Origin: Lentisphaerae bacterium GWF2_57_35
Lineage (GTDB): Bacteria; Verrucomicrobiota; Kiritimatiellia; CAIQIC01; GWF2-57-35
Direction of reading: 5' to 3'
Length of the DNA: 64,000 bases
Assembly: GCA_001804865.1 (NCBI GenBank)
Contig: MHBK01000015.1
Location: 56,571 to 120,570, forward strand
Position numbers and translations under genes: made by a program. Under the pieces are notes generated by a model, which was not told where the DNA came from, made no database searches, and saw only the letters and a program-made list of their open reading frames with translations. Each line of letters begins with the position of its first letter. Position 1 is the first letter of the stretch. Below, one piece after another: positions 15,946 to 25,392 of the stretch.

Positions 15946-18078
15946 ATGCGGTCGCAGACCGGTATAGTGGTGCGCATGCTTGAAACGGTTACAACGAATT
16001 CATGGTTGGCTTGCGCGCTGGGGTTGGCGGCGCGCCTTTTTCTACCGGGGTTGGCCTGGGCATGGGCATGGCCGGCGGCGACGGAGGAAGCCGGGGATCG
16101 GCTGCGGCAGTGGGTTGGAGTTGGCGCGCGCGCGGCGGGCGTGGGGTTGCTGGCGGTTGTTTTGTCGGCGGCGTTTCTGGCGGAGTTGGGGTGGTACACG
16201 CCGGGCGCCGAATGGGGTGTTTTAGGGGCGATCTCCGCGGCCGGCGTCGTGGCGGGGGTTCTCAAGAATCGGCGGGCATTTTGTTCGACGGTTCTCCAGG
16301 GCCTGCCGATGGCGGGGCTGGTGGCGGCGGGCGCGGCGGTCATCATGCTCCTGCCGCGGCAGGGGGAATGGATCATGGGCGGCTGGGATCCGGGCGTGTA
16401 TATGGACGAAGGGGTTTGGGTCAGTCACAACGGCACGTTCCGCCCAGAACCTGATCCGGTCTTTTCTCGTTTCGACGCGCGGGAATTCCGTACGTTTACA
16501 CGGGAAGTCGTCAACTTCAAGGAGGGGCATCCGGTTTTTCCCATCGATCCGGAGACGCGTTCGTTCAAACTGTTTTTCTTCCGTCTGACGCCGACCTGGA
16601 TCGCGGTCCTGGATCGGTGCGGAGGATTGAGGGCGGCGACTCGGGTCAATTTGTTCACCGGCTTGCTGACCGCCCTTCTTTTCCTGGCTGTCTTATGGTC
16701 GATCAGCCGGACCCGGCTGCAGGCTTTCATGTCGCTGCTCTTTCTCGTTTCGCAACCGTTGTGGCTGTATCATCTGCACATTCCGACATCCGAAGTGCTG
16801 CAAGCCGGATTGCTCTGTCTTCTGTTCCTTTTCGTTCCGCATCGCGACCGTCCGGGCGTCGGACGAGCGATTCTGCCGGCGTGCCTGTTCGCGCTGACCG
16901 TCAACCGCTACAGCTTTCTACCGTTCGGCGTGCTGTTCCTGCTGGCCGTGGCCGTGCTTGATTTCCATCGCGCGGATCGCCGTCAAGCGGTTCGTGAACG
17001 ACTAGGACAAATAGGAGCGCTGGCCGCCGGCGTGCTCTACGATTATGCGACCACTCCCATTACGATCGAACGACTGGCCTTCATCGTGCCGAGTCTTTTT
17101 GCCGTGGCCGGAGTCGTTCTCGCGCTGACCCTGGTCGTGGATTGGGTTGCCGAACACGAACAACGCCGGGCTTTCTGGCTGGCGTTCAGCCGCCGTTTCA
17201 GTCGTCCGCTGGCTTTGCTGGGATTGCTGGCCCTGGCCGGGACGCTGGCGGCCTGGTTCGTTCTGCGCGGATCGGATTCCATACCCTCCGGCATCCGGCG
17301 CATTGCCCCCTACTTTGGGCCCGGCTTTCTGGGAGCCTCGCTCGTGGGCTTAGGCGTACTGATCCTGCGCTGGCATTCGATTTCCCTGTTGCTCAAATGC
17401 TTGATTTTCTATTGCCTGGCGCTCACGCTGGCAACGCTTCAAAACGATGCCATTGCCAACCTCTACCCCTGGGCCACCCGGCGCTTTGTGGAGTTCACCG
17501 TGCCGCTGGTCGCCGTGCTGTCCGGCTTGGCCGTCGCAGCCGCCTGGCCTGATCGCTTCGACCGGCGCATCCGCGGCGCGCTGGCGGTCGGCGCCGCATT
17601 CGCCATCCTGGCCGTTTCGGCCCGGCAAAGTTACCACGCCTGGACCCGGACGGAGTACGATGGCTATTCCGACTTGCTCGCATCCATCGCCCGCCAAATC
17701 GAACCCACCGACATCGTTGTGGCCGATCACTTCCTTTACGGCACCCCGCTTCGCTTCATTTACGGAAAGCATATTTTGAACGGCGAAGTTCTCTGGTCGC
17801 GCCGGAATCCCAAGGAAATGCAGGCGGCTCTGACCGCCTTGCGACGAATCGTCCGCCCCGGGGAACGAATCCGTTTTTTGACTTCCACGAGCAAAGGCCT
17901 GGACGTGTATCCGGTCGCCATCGAACCCGCCTCCCTGGACTGGACTTCGCCCCCATTCGTTTACGAGGACCTGCAGCATCATCCCCGGGCAGATGGTTTC
18001 GAGCTAAGATCGCACGAACGGGTCTTCCGGCTATATACCGTCGACGTCGCCGCTTCTGGATCAAGCAAAGCCAAGTAA
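15946..18078 (+). CDS. GT-C-like polytopic membrane protein
   Basis: About 700 residues with a dozen or so hydrophobic segments. After the first helices comes an extracytoplasmic loop with WDPGVYMDEGVWVSHNG; an acidic residue in this loop is the catalytic position in GT-C glycosyltransferases, which use polyprenyl-phosphate sugars. A soluble C-terminal region (about 560-700) follows the last helices. I infer a GT-C fold from topology and this acidic motif; no specific family is recognised. The start at 15946 or the ATG at 15976 are both possible. The gene is single, flanked by repeat elements on both sides. Confidence 0.7.
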   Translation: MRSQTGIVVRMLETVTTNSWLACALGLAARLFLPGLAWAWAWPAATEEAGDRLRQWVGVGARAAGVGLLAVVLSAAFLAELGWYTPGAEWGVLGAISAAGVVAGVLKNRRAFCSTVLQGLPMAGLVAAGAAVIMLLPRQGEWIMGGWDPGVYMDEGVWVSHNGTFRPEPDPVFSRFDAREFRTFTREVVNFKEGHPVFPIDPETRSFKLFFFRLTPTWIAVLDRCGGLRAATRVNLFTGLLTALLFLAVLWSISRTRLQAFMSLLFLVSQPLWLYHLHIPTSEVLQAGLLCLLFLFVPHRDRPGVGRAILPACLFALTVNRYSFLPFGVLFLLAVAVLDFHRADRRQAVRERLGQIGALAAGVLYDYATTPITIERLAFIVPSLFAVAGVVLALTLVVDWVAEHEQRRAFWLAFSRRFSRPLALLGLLALAGTLAAWFVLRGSDSIPSGIRRIAPYFGPGFLGASLVGLGVLILRWHSISLLLKCLIFYCLALTLATLQNDAIANLYPWATRRFVEFTVPLVAVLSGLAVAAAWPDRFDRRIRGALAVGAAFAILAVSARQSYHAWTRTEYDGYSDLLASIARQIEPTDIVVADHFLYGTPLRFIYGKHILNGEVLWSRRNPKEMQAALTALRRIVRPGERIRFLTSTSKGLDVYPVAIEPASLDWTSPPFVYEDLQHHPRADGFELRSHERVFRLYTVDVAASGSSKAK

Positions 18079-18098
18079 CGAAATTGTTCGTGTGGGGA

Positions 18099-18121
18099 GC
18101 CCGTCTTCAGAGAAGCCGGGC
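18099..18121 (+). terminator. terminator-like hairpin module
   Basis: Stem GCCCG-t-CTTC pairs with GAAG-c-CGGGC around an AGA loop, 20 bp after the gene stop. There is no T-tract here. The same hairpin occurs within a mobile-looking element at 28928-28950 (followed by T5) and at 56675-56697. Confidence 0.5.
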
Positions 18122-18273
18122 CGCCTTCAGGTCCGCTTCGGGCCGGGTTGCATGACCCTTAAGGCTCGGACTTGACGATCCGTGGGACCGCTTTGCCATC
18201 TGTGGGGCTGCCTCTTTTTCGATTGGCGCAGCATCCCTGTCCGCCCGTTGTTCCTGCCGGCTGTTGAGGCCTG

Positions 18274-18305
18274 TTAGAACGGCATCCTACCGAAACAGAC
18301 TCTAA
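18274..18305. repeat. 32-nt dispersed repeat, copy 1
   Basis: The sequence around CGGCATCCTACCG is repeated in inverse orientation at 44341-44372 with only a few differences. The rest of 18122-18437 contains no recognisable gene. Confidence 0.6.
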
Positions 18306-18437
18306 TAAAATGAGCTGTTCGATGCATCTTGAGTCATCATTACAATGCCGGCCTCCTTCCACCCTCCTCTTGCCAGCGCCCCTTGATCCGTGTATTCTCT
18401 CCGAACGTAAAGATGTAAGTAAACAAGAGGCATCACT

Positions 18438-19088
18438 ATGAATCTTTTTTCTGGCCGCACGTATTCGAGGCTCTTTGTCGCACTGTTAACCGCCGTCACA
18501 GTGGGATTCTGGACCGGGTGCGAAGATGGCGGGGGGCACGATTACGACTTTGGCAGCAACGACCCCAACCGGGTGTGTTGCTTCGGCGACAGCATCACCG
18601 GCGACGTAAATTATTCGGGCGTCAATCCGTATCCCTCGGAGTTGGCGGCCATGCGACCCGACAAGACCGTCGTCAACAACGGGCGCGGCGGCGAATCCAG
18701 CTCTGGCGGCGCTGGGCGCGTTGGCCGCATCCTGAAAAGCAAGCCGGGCTATCTCCTGATCCTCTACGGCGCGAACGACGTCATCAACAGCACCCCTCAC
18801 AGCCGGACCATTTCCAATTTGCGCTCGATTCTGGTCAACGCGAAAATGAACAAGACCGTTCCGATTCTGGCCACCTGTCTACCCATGGGCAAAAGCCGCT
18901 CCATATTCAATGGCTCCGTCCAGGAGTTGAACGCCCAGATTCGTCAGTTGGCTAATGAAGAAGGCGTAGGCCTGGCCGACCTCGAAAGCGAATTTGCAGG
19001 CTCCTTCGATCTTCTTCCCGACGGCCTGCATCCCAATTCCGCCGGCAACGTGATCATCGCCATGGCGTTTGCCGATTTCATCGAATAG
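18438..19088 (+). CDS. SGNH/GDSL hydrolase, predicted lipoprotein
   Basis: A 216-residue exported protein. The signal peptide ends in GFWTGC with Cys28 as likely lipidation site, followed by a Gly/Asp-rich linker. The SGNH blocks are in order: GDS at residues 50-52 (CFGDSITGD), the oxyanion Gly in NNGRGGESS, YGANDVI (block III Asn) and DGLHPN near the C-terminus carrying the catalytic Asp-His pair. Such enzymes are esterases or acetylesterases acting on acyl groups of carbohydrates or lipids. It would act in the periplasm or at the cell surface. It is transcribed alone; several other SGNH proteins occur in the neighbouring glycan region. Confidence 0.88.
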   Translation: MNLFSGRTYSRLFVALLTAVTVGFWTGCEDGGGHDYDFGSNDPNRVCCFGDSITGDVNYSGVNPYPSELAAMRPDKTVVNNGRGGESSSGGAGRVGRILKSKPGYLLILYGANDVINSTPHSRTISNLRSILVNAKMNKTVPILATCLPMGKSRSIFNGSVQELNAQIRQLANEEGVGLADLESEFAGSFDLLPDGLHPNSAGNVIIAMAFADFIE

Positions 19089-19120
19089 AAATCCGCAAGT
19101 CGTTCCTGAACTTCTGGCAC

Positions 19121-19188
19121 AGGAAAGAAACCACCGGCTTACGCCGGCGGCTACGCAGCCGCGTACGCAAGGACGTGGATTTTTATTC
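19121..19188. repeat. TTAC-loop hairpin module without termini
   Basis: This stretch matches the interior of the element at 6656-6795 (GGAAAGAAACCACCGGCTTA onwards), including the CCGGC-TTAC-GCCGG hairpin, but lacks the terminal inverted repeats. A shorter relative lies at 59174-59199. Confidence 0.7.
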
Positions 19189-19415
19189 ATAACACAACAA
19201 TGCATTAACGGCTCGCTTCGATCATGATCACACTTTGTGAAGTGTGACACCGGCGTTATCGGCAAAACACCCATTTGTCCACGGCGGAAAGTTGCATCCC
19301 GAGCTGGCGCCTCGTTCACATTTTCAAGGCATCCTGCAAAAAGCCGCATATAGTATCCTTTGATAGCGCAAGCAGAGGAATTTCAAAGGCTGTTTTTTTT
19401 ACCAGGAGGGATGCG

Positions 19416-19916
19416 ATGAAAAGATTGATTATTCTGGCTGTTCTATTAAGCGCGAGCGTTAGCTATGGATATTATGGCTGGGGCATTTACATGTCCTATT
19501 GGAGTCCCAAGGACGCCGACGGCGAATTCGGGCCCGGCGCGAAACTAACCATCGAGATGGTCCCCTCGGTGCAATTGGAATTGAGGGGAACCTATTACAA
19601 CGAATTTTCCGCCAGCGGGGACAGCGACGTCGATATACGAGTCGTGCCTTTGGAAGCCGGCCTGGCCTTGACGTTGCCGGTCGCGGAAGTCCACCGGCTC
19701 TATGCCGGCGGCGGTTTCAGTTACTTCCTGGTCGATACGAAGGTGGGTCCCAATGTAGACGACGAGGCGGGCGGGTATCTGGTGGCCGGCGCCGATTTCC
19801 AAGTGACGGACAATGCCGCGCTTTTTGCCGAAGGCAAATATACCATCGTGCAACTGGAACACGATATCGACATGAACGGCCTCGGCGCCAATGCGGGCTT
19901 GCTGGTCACATGGTAG
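19416..19916 (+). CDS. small outer-membrane beta-barrel protein
   Basis: A 166-residue protein starting at the ATG after a strong AGGAGGG ribosome-binding site (19404-19410). The signal peptide is MKRLIILAVLLSASVSYG. The mature part consists of alternating strands (LTIEMVPSVQLELRGTYY, VHRLYAGGGFSYFLV, GGYLVAGADFQV, AALFAEGKYTIV) as in eight-stranded OmpX/OmpW-like barrels and ends with an aromatic C-terminal residue (LLVTW), the usual signal for BAM-mediated insertion. Function unknown. It converges with the SGNH gene downstream (11-bp gap). Confidence 0.8.
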   Translation: MKRLIILAVLLSASVSYGYYGWGIYMSYWSPKDADGEFGPGAKLTIEMVPSVQLELRGTYYNEFSASGDSDVDIRVVPLEAGLALTLPVAEVHRLYAGGGFSYFLVDTKVGPNVDDEAGGYLVAGADFQVTDNAALFAEGKYTIVQLEHDIDMNGLGANAGLLVTW

Positions 19917-19927
19917 GCGGGGAGCTC

Positions 19928-21154
19928 TTACAGCCAACCCTTGCGCTCCAGGACCTTCTCCAGGGTTTCGCCCAACATGCGATGGCCTCCGGCGCCCGGA
20001 TGCATGAAGTGAACCGCGTAATCCGGCGGGAGGTTGGTCTCGGAAATTTCGATCCAGGTGTCGGCATAAGCGATCCCCAACGCATCGCAAATTTCGCGAA
20101 TGTCCTTGCCCATGGGCCCGTAGACCAGCAGCTTGAAGTCCTGCTGCTCGCTCAAGGCCTTGAGTTCTTCCATCGCTTTTTTGACGCCGGAGACGCGGGC
20201 ATACTCGACCACCACGGGATCGACATAGGCCGGATCGATCTCGCTGCTCTTCAGGACTTCCGGCTTGATGAGCCGCTGAAATTCCTTCCGGTTAAAGAGC
20301 AGATGATATAAATAGGAGACGTCGCGCCCACGGAAATCTTTTTGCCGAACGAGAAAAAACGGCGCGCCAAAATCGTTGTCGCACCAGCCGACGACGACGA
20401 TGTCAGGGCGATATGCCAGACCGCGAAACCTCAAGATTTCCAATTCCTGAAATGTGTTGTAGCCGGGAACCGCCAGGTTCATCACTTCATACCGACCCGG
20501 TCTTTGCTGCAAATTCTTTCGTAGGATGGAAAGATACTCGTCGCCCTGCGCCATGTTCCACCCGAACATGCCCGAGTCGCCAATGCCCAGGATGCGAACG
20601 GTCCCCGGCGCTTTTTCCTTGGGATAATTCACATCGTCCCTCATCCCGTCGGCATTGGTTTTTACGCGGCGCCCGCCAAACGGCATGTTGAGATCCGGCA
20701 TCAATTCGTACGCCAGCCGTTTATTGGGACTCAGGCGCACGATGGCGGCAAGAGGATGAAAGCTCTGAAGTTGGATCTTCTTTCCTTTTTCCCTCATTTC
20801 TTCGAGCTTATGCAGCGAGCCGTCGCCCTGACTTCTCGCGAGGATCGCCCGCAGAGCCGCTTCGCCGGCCAGGAAGGAAATGGCCAGACTAATTCCAAAC
20901 AAAACGATTTTTCCGACATCGCCCATCCAGGCCTTGCCGGATTTCCGGAAACCATGACGGGTCAAGTACCACCCCGCCAGACCGAACAGCATGACCGCGA
21001 ATCGTTTCTTCGGGTGATTCACGGAGACGAATCCATCCCATTCGCCGCCTGCGATCAGGATCAACAGCAGCGTCGCCAAACAGTAGACGCCGGCCAACAG
21101 GCAAGCCCACGAAAAGATTTTCCAACCTTTGGAAACATTTGCCATCGACCTCAT
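19928..21154 (-). CDS. membrane-anchored SGNH-type protein
   Basis: A 408-residue protein; the start is fixed by an ATGA overlap with the preceding GT-C gene. Three to four N-terminal hydrophobic segments (about 10-100) are followed by an extracytoplasmic SGNH-like domain: ILGIGDSGMFGW near residue 190, the LAVPGYNT block, VVGWCDND, and HFMHPGAGGHRMLGE near the C-terminus. This is the architecture of proteins that work with MBOAT acyltransferases in acylating exported polysaccharides. It is the last gene of the operon 25169 to 19928, which contains an MBOAT gene. Substrate unknown. Confidence 0.8.
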   Translation of the reverse strand: MRSMANVSKGWKIFSWACLLAGVYCLATLLLILIAGGEWDGFVSVNHPKKRFAVMLFGLAGWYLTRHGFRKSGKAWMGDVGKIVLFGISLAISFLAGEAALRAILARSQGDGSLHKLEEMREKGKKIQLQSFHPLAAIVRLSPNKRLAYELMPDLNMPFGGRRVKTNADGMRDDVNYPKEKAPGTVRILGIGDSGMFGWNMAQGDEYLSILRKNLQQRPGRYEVMNLAVPGYNTFQELEILRFRGLAYRPDIVVVGWCDNDFGAPFFLVRQKDFRGRDVSYLYHLLFNRKEFQRLIKPEVLKSSEIDPAYVDPVVVEYARVSGVKKAMEELKALSEQQDFKLLVYGPMGKDIREICDALGIAYADTWIEISETNLPPDYAVHFMHPGAGGHRMLGETLEKVLERKGWL

Positions 21155-22674
21155 GATGCACTCCCCTTCACAAAACCCGAATCGGTCTTTTTGCTCAATT
21201 GCCAAGTCAACCCGGCAAACGCCGCCGTGCCCGCGATCCAGCAAAGCACCCAAAGGGTGTTGCGGGGCAGCCACGTCTCGTCGAACAACGGCGCCATGCG
21301 CGCATAGCCCTGGTCGAAGGCATACGAAAAGACGGGGTGCGCATAAGCATAGAGCCTGCGCGGATGCAGCATGCCGAACAGGCCGATCCCCACCCCGGCT
21401 AGTCCCGCCGCCAAAAACAAGGCGCGAAACCAAAGCGCCGGGACGCAGCGAACACAGGCCGCCAGCGGCACGGCCAGCAAGGGCGCGACGGGAACCCAAT
21501 AGCGCATCGGAGGGCAGCGACCGCCTGTCCAATCGCTGAACAAGCCGGTCCCCAGCCAATGGAGAAGAATCAGCCCGCCGAGCCACAGGCCCAGGCCGTT
21601 TTTCTTCCGGGCCAGGAGCGCCACCCCGGGCACGACGAACAACGCCAGCGGCAGGTACCACAACAAGCCGTGCCGCCGATCCAGCCAGAGCCCGGGCCAA
21701 CCGGACGCCAGGGCCTGACGAAGCTCGAACGGAGGATAGGTCCGCACCGGATACGGGACGCCAAAGATCAGCCAATAATGCGACGCGACGCCGGCAACCA
21801 AAAGCAAAACGGGAAGCGCCCAGAAACCGAGGGCGCGCCCCGGCCCGCCTTTAACGGCAAACACCCAGCCCATGACCGCCAGCACATAAAAGAAAGGCAT
21901 CCAGAATTTCGTGTGAAGCGATGCCATGAAGCCCATGAGAAACCCCAGCCCGGCCAGCGCTAGCTCCTGCCCTCGTTTATTCTTCGGAGGCCATTGCCAC
22001 AGCAAAACCCAGCACCCCGCCAAACACAAGGCCCCCGGCAGATCCGTGTAGATGGACATGGAATAAAATACGAGCGGCCCCGACAGCGAAAGTGCAAAGC
22101 CGATGAACAAAGCCCAGAATCGAATCCGGCAGGTTTGCCAGGCCAGCCAGACGATCAACGTGCCCGTCAGCGCCGCCAGGGCATGCATGAACACCGTCAC
22201 GGCATAACGGACGCGCCGCTCCATCCAATAGCCCAGCGCATACGCCGGCGCCAGCAAAACAGGCAGCCCCGGGGAGCACATGGAATAAATATGGCCCGGC
22301 CAATAGTCGTCCGGCACATTTTTCAGGCGGCCGCGAACGATCCCCTTCCAGAACGAGGCGAACCCGCCCCGGTGGTCGGGCATCGAACCGGAATAAAACA
22401 GCCGATAGTCCTGCTCCTCCAGATTGTTGAGCAGATTCAGGTCGCGGTCCATGACCAGGCTATGCGTCAACAGCAGATAGTGCGGCTCGTCGCCGGCGAC
22501 CAGCTCGAAGCGCGCCGGACTTTGCGAATCGGGCGTGATCCGTTCGCCGTGCAAAAGATAAAACAGGCTGAACAACAGCACGAAAATCAACAGCCAGCCG
22601 ACGGGCGGACCCATCCGCTCGCCGCCGGGGCAGGCTTCGAACAACCGCTGCTTCCATGAACCGTTATTTCTCAT
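21151..22674 (-). CDS. GT-C-like membrane glycosyltransferase
   Basis: A 507-residue polytopic protein with about eleven hydrophobic segments. The first extracytoplasmic loop carries AGDEPHYLLLTHSLVMDRD, similar to AGDEAHYLIQAESLFQDGD in the 29115-31526 protein; the Asp-Glu pair sits where GT-C (PMT/ArnT-like) enzymes place catalytic acids. It probably transfers a sugar from a polyprenyl-phosphate donor on the periplasmic face. It overlaps the MBOAT stop by one base (TGATG) and the SGNH start by four, so the genes are translationally coupled. Confidence 0.78.
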   Translation of the reverse strand: MRNNGSWKQRLFEACPGGERMGPPVGWLLIFVLLFSLFYLLHGERITPDSQSPARFELVAGDEPHYLLLTHSLVMDRDLNLLNNLEEQDYRLFYSGSMPDHRGGFASFWKGIVRGRLKNVPDDYWPGHIYSMCSPGLPVLLAPAYALGYWMERRVRYAVTVFMHALAALTGTLIVWLAWQTCRIRFWALFIGFALSLSGPLVFYSMSIYTDLPGALCLAGCWVLLWQWPPKNKRGQELALAGLGFLMGFMASLHTKFWMPFFYVLAVMGWVFAVKGGPGRALGFWALPVLLLVAGVASHYWLIFGVPYPVRTYPPFELRQALASGWPGLWLDRRHGLLWYLPLALFVVPGVALLARKKNGLGLWLGGLILLHWLGTGLFSDWTGGRCPPMRYWVPVAPLLAVPLAACVRCVPALWFRALFLAAGLAGVGIGLFGMLHPRRLYAYAHPVFSYAFDQGYARMAPLFDETWLPRNTLWVLCWIAGTAAFAGLTWQLSKKTDSGFVKGSAS

Positions 22675-24104
22675 CAGAACTGAAAGTAGATGTACGGAAC
22701 ATCGTTATTGACCGCAGCCGCCGCCAACAAGACGACCAGCAACGACATCCCGAGCAGCCGAAGCCCCCAGGGCAGCCGGGCGATGCGCTCGTTCAACCGG
22801 AAAAATTCCTGCAGCACTTCGACGACAAAGTTCAACAGGAGCAAGCCCGCAAAAACCCAGGCATACCACCCGATGGCCAAAGACGCGCCCGCGTGCAAGC
22901 CGGCCAGGGCGTGGAAGATTTGCCCCACGACCGCCATGTCGGGCGAACGGAAAAAGACCAGGCTGAGGTTCACCAGGAGGTACGTGAACAGCATCGAGGG
23001 ACCCAATCCATAGGAGCGCTGTCCTTTTTTACGGCGCCAGCCCATGCGCTTTTGGACGAACTTCCAGATATAGTACAGCGACATCAACACCGCGTGATAC
23101 ACCCCCCACAGCACAAAATGCCAACTGGCGCCATGCCACAAGCCGCAAACGGTCAGCACGATGCTGCCGTTGACGATGGCCCGCACTCCGCCCCGGCGAA
23201 ATCCGCCCAGGGGGGTGAAAAGATAATCCCGGAACCAGCTCGTCAGCGAAATGTGCCAGCGATTCCAGAAATCGGCCAGCGATTTGGACAGCATCGGACG
23301 CCGGAAATTCTCCATGATATTAATGCCAAACAGCCGGGCGGAGCCGATGGCGATATCGGAGTATCCCGCAAAATCGTGATAAATCTGAATGCCGAAACAC
23401 AAAACCCCCAGCCATACGGTGAACGTGGAGTAGGAGTCCGGCGCCGCAAAAACATGATCGGTCATAATGGCAAAGCGGTCGGCAATCACCAGCTTGCGAA
23501 AGAGGCCGAACAGGATGCGCGTGAGCCCGTAGGAGATGTCGTCCATCGTGACTTTTTGCCGGACCATCAACTGCGGCAGCAGGTGCGACGCCCGTTCGAT
23601 GGGCCCGGCCACAAGCTGGGGAAAGAAGGAAACGAATAGTGCAAACGAGACAAAGTCGCGGTCGGCTTTGATCTGGCGGCGATAAACCTCGATCGCATAA
23701 CTCATGGTCTGAAATGTGTAAAACGAAATGCCGACCGGCAGCAGAAAATGCATCGGCGTCCAAGTCGTTTCGAACCCGAACAAGCGTCCCAACCCCGCAA
23801 AATTGGCGCCGAAAAAGTCGGCATACTTGAAGAAGCTCAGCATCGTGAGGTTTCCGGTCAGACTGATGGCCAGGATCAGCTTGCGAACCTTCGGACGCGC
23901 GTCGTATTTTTCCATACCCAGTCCACAGGCAAAATCGAGCAGCGTAGAAATCAGCAGCAGCGAACCGTAAATAGGCGTTTCCCAGCAGTAAAAAAGATAG
24001 CTGGCGGCGAGCAGGAAAAGTTGCCGCCCCCGGAGCGGCAAAACCAGGTACGCCAGCAGGACGATGGGAAGAAACAAGGCGTAGGTATAAGTATTGAAAA
24101 GCAT
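22674..24104 (-). CDS. MBOAT-family O-acyltransferase (AlgI/DltB-like)
   Basis: A 476-residue polytopic protein of the membrane-bound O-acyltransferase family. The characteristic blocks are LLPVGISFYTFQTMSYAIEVYRR (about 110-130), NIMENFRRPMLSKSLADFWNRWHISLTSWFRDYLF (about 270-300) and GLWHGASWHFVLWGVYHA (about 315-333), where the His is catalytic. Such enzymes move acyl groups, usually acetyl, across the membrane to exported polysaccharides. An SGNH-like gene ends 3 bp upstream, matching the common MBOAT plus SGNH (AlgI-AlgJ/X-like) pairing. Confidence 0.93.
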   Translation of the reverse strand: MLFNTYTYALFLPIVLLAYLVLPLRGRQLFLLAASYLFYCWETPIYGSLLLISTLLDFACGLGMEKYDARPKVRKLILAISLTGNLTMLSFFKYADFFGANFAGLGRLFGFETTWTPMHFLLPVGISFYTFQTMSYAIEVYRRQIKADRDFVSFALFVSFFPQLVAGPIERASHLLPQLMVRQKVTMDDISYGLTRILFGLFRKLVIADRFAIMTDHVFAAPDSYSTFTVWLGVLCFGIQIYHDFAGYSDIAIGSARLFGINIMENFRRPMLSKSLADFWNRWHISLTSWFRDYLFTPLGGFRRGGVRAIVNGSIVLTVCGLWHGASWHFVLWGVYHAVLMSLYYIWKFVQKRMGWRRKKGQRSYGLGPSMLFTYLLVNLSLVFFRSPDMAVVGQIFHALAGLHAGASLAIGWYAWVFAGLLLLNFVVEVLQEFFRLNERIARLPWGLRLLGMSLLVVLLAAAAVNNDVPYIYFQF

Positions 24105-24107
24105 CGC

Positions 24108-25169
24108 TTAGTTTCTCCCATCCAGATGCGATGCGACCACATTCGCCAGCCGCTCGGCAAACCGCAGATGATTGTCCGGATTGAGGTGGCTGCTGGTGAT
24201 GAAATCCGCGCCCGGCAGCGCTTGGGACAAGTCTTCATAGGCGACGCCCTGCGAGCTCGCCAGCGACCGGATATCCTCTTGGAATTGAAAGTGCCAGGCG
24301 GAGCGAAAATCGTCCGGATTCACCCGGACCGGCTGGGATATCACGATGGCCGGCGAGGAAAGCCGCTTCAACTGGCCAAGATATTCCGTGAGCAGCTCCC
24401 GGGAATGCCGATCGTAGACAAAAACCAATTCCTGGGCGGGTCCGGTCTTGAGTTGCAACGGCTTCGCGATCGATTTTTTACGCAGCTCCCATGGACGATA
24501 ATCGAGAAACGGCGAATAAAGCAGCCGCTGGGCGCCAGGAAATTTGAAATCCATCCAAGACCAGAAATATTCCGGAAACCGATTTAAAGGAAACTGGTCG
24601 TGTACCCAGGCGGTTAGCGTATCCTCGACCTTGAAATGCCTTCGCCAATACGAGCGCGGCAGCTCGCGGGCAATCGACCAGCGCGTGGCCAAGCGGGGAA
24701 CATCCGTTCTGCAAAACCCGAACCCTTCCGCGTAATGAGCGGCCCGATAATCCGCGTATCCGGTAACCGCCAGCACCAAATCCGGCTGCTCGTGGCGCAG
24801 CTTCGCCGCCAGGATCATGTACTCGATGGAGGTCATGCCGTCCGAAGACCAGTTCAACACATACCAATTGGTGCAGCCGCCGACGGCTCGCTGATTCAAC
24901 AGCTTGCGCAGCCGGTACGGATACCCGTAATTTGGCGGCAGCTCGCCGGCGTAGGCTTGAGAATTGGACAGGAGCACCACTGTTTTCGCATCGGCAGACG
25001 GCGCCTGGGAAGACCCTCGTACAAACTCGGGAAAGCCCCGGAATCGGAAAGGATTGCGCGCCTCCTCAAGCGAGGAAGGCACGTCCGGCAAAAGCAGAAA
25101 AGCCAGCGCGTTGCAAAGGATGAATACCCATGCAAAAACCGCCAGGGCTATAATTGTTTTTCCTCTCAT
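24108..25169 (-). CDS. SGNH-like partner of MBOAT acyltransferase
   Basis: A 353-residue protein with an N-terminal membrane anchor (about residues 4-26) and an extracytoplasmic domain. VVLLSNSQAYAGELPPNYGYP resembles block I with Ser in a SNSQA setting, LNWSSDGMTSIEYMILAAKL corresponds to block II, DLVLAVTGYADYR to block III, and TSSHLNPDNHLRFAERLANVV holds the C-terminal His. This resembles AlgJ/AlgX/DltD-type proteins that complete acyl transfer from an MBOAT protein to the polymer. It is first in a tight four-gene operon. The substrate glycan is unknown. Confidence 0.75.
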   Translation of the reverse strand: MRGKTIIALAVFAWVFILCNALAFLLLPDVPSSLEEARNPFRFRGFPEFVRGSSQAPSADAKTVVLLSNSQAYAGELPPNYGYPYRLRKLLNQRAVGGCTNWYVLNWSSDGMTSIEYMILAAKLRHEQPDLVLAVTGYADYRAAHYAEGFGFCRTDVPRLATRWSIARELPRSYWRRHFKVEDTLTAWVHDQFPLNRFPEYFWSWMDFKFPGAQRLLYSPFLDYRPWELRKKSIAKPLQLKTGPAQELVFVYDRHSRELLTEYLGQLKRLSSPAIVISQPVRVNPDDFRSAWHFQFQEDIRSLASSQGVAYEDLSQALPGADFITSSHLNPDNHLRFAERLANVVASHLDGRN

Positions 25170-25339
25170 TCCTCAATCCATAAAAAATGGGAGTCTTGCG
25201 CCCGACCCCGTAAAAAGGCGACGACCGTCGTCACTCAATGGAAAAGCCGGCAACTCCTTCTGATCCATGACCTCAAATTTGTGAGTTGGGTAGCCTAGTA
25301 AAACAAGCCTTGCATGGCAAGCGCGCGAATCCAACGAGA

Positions 25340-25360
25340 GGGTCCGCGGCTCGCGGACCC
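25340..25360. terminator. hairpin after GT2 gene
   Basis: A perfect 9-bp stem GGGTCCGCG/CGCGGACCC with a GCT loop lies 33 bp beyond the stop of the minus-strand glycosyltransferase gene. No T-tract follows on the minus strand, so termination is only possible. The rest of 25170-25392 holds nothing I can identify. Confidence 0.45.
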
Positions 25361-25392
25361 ATTGAATGAACTTTTTAATACGCCTGAACTCT

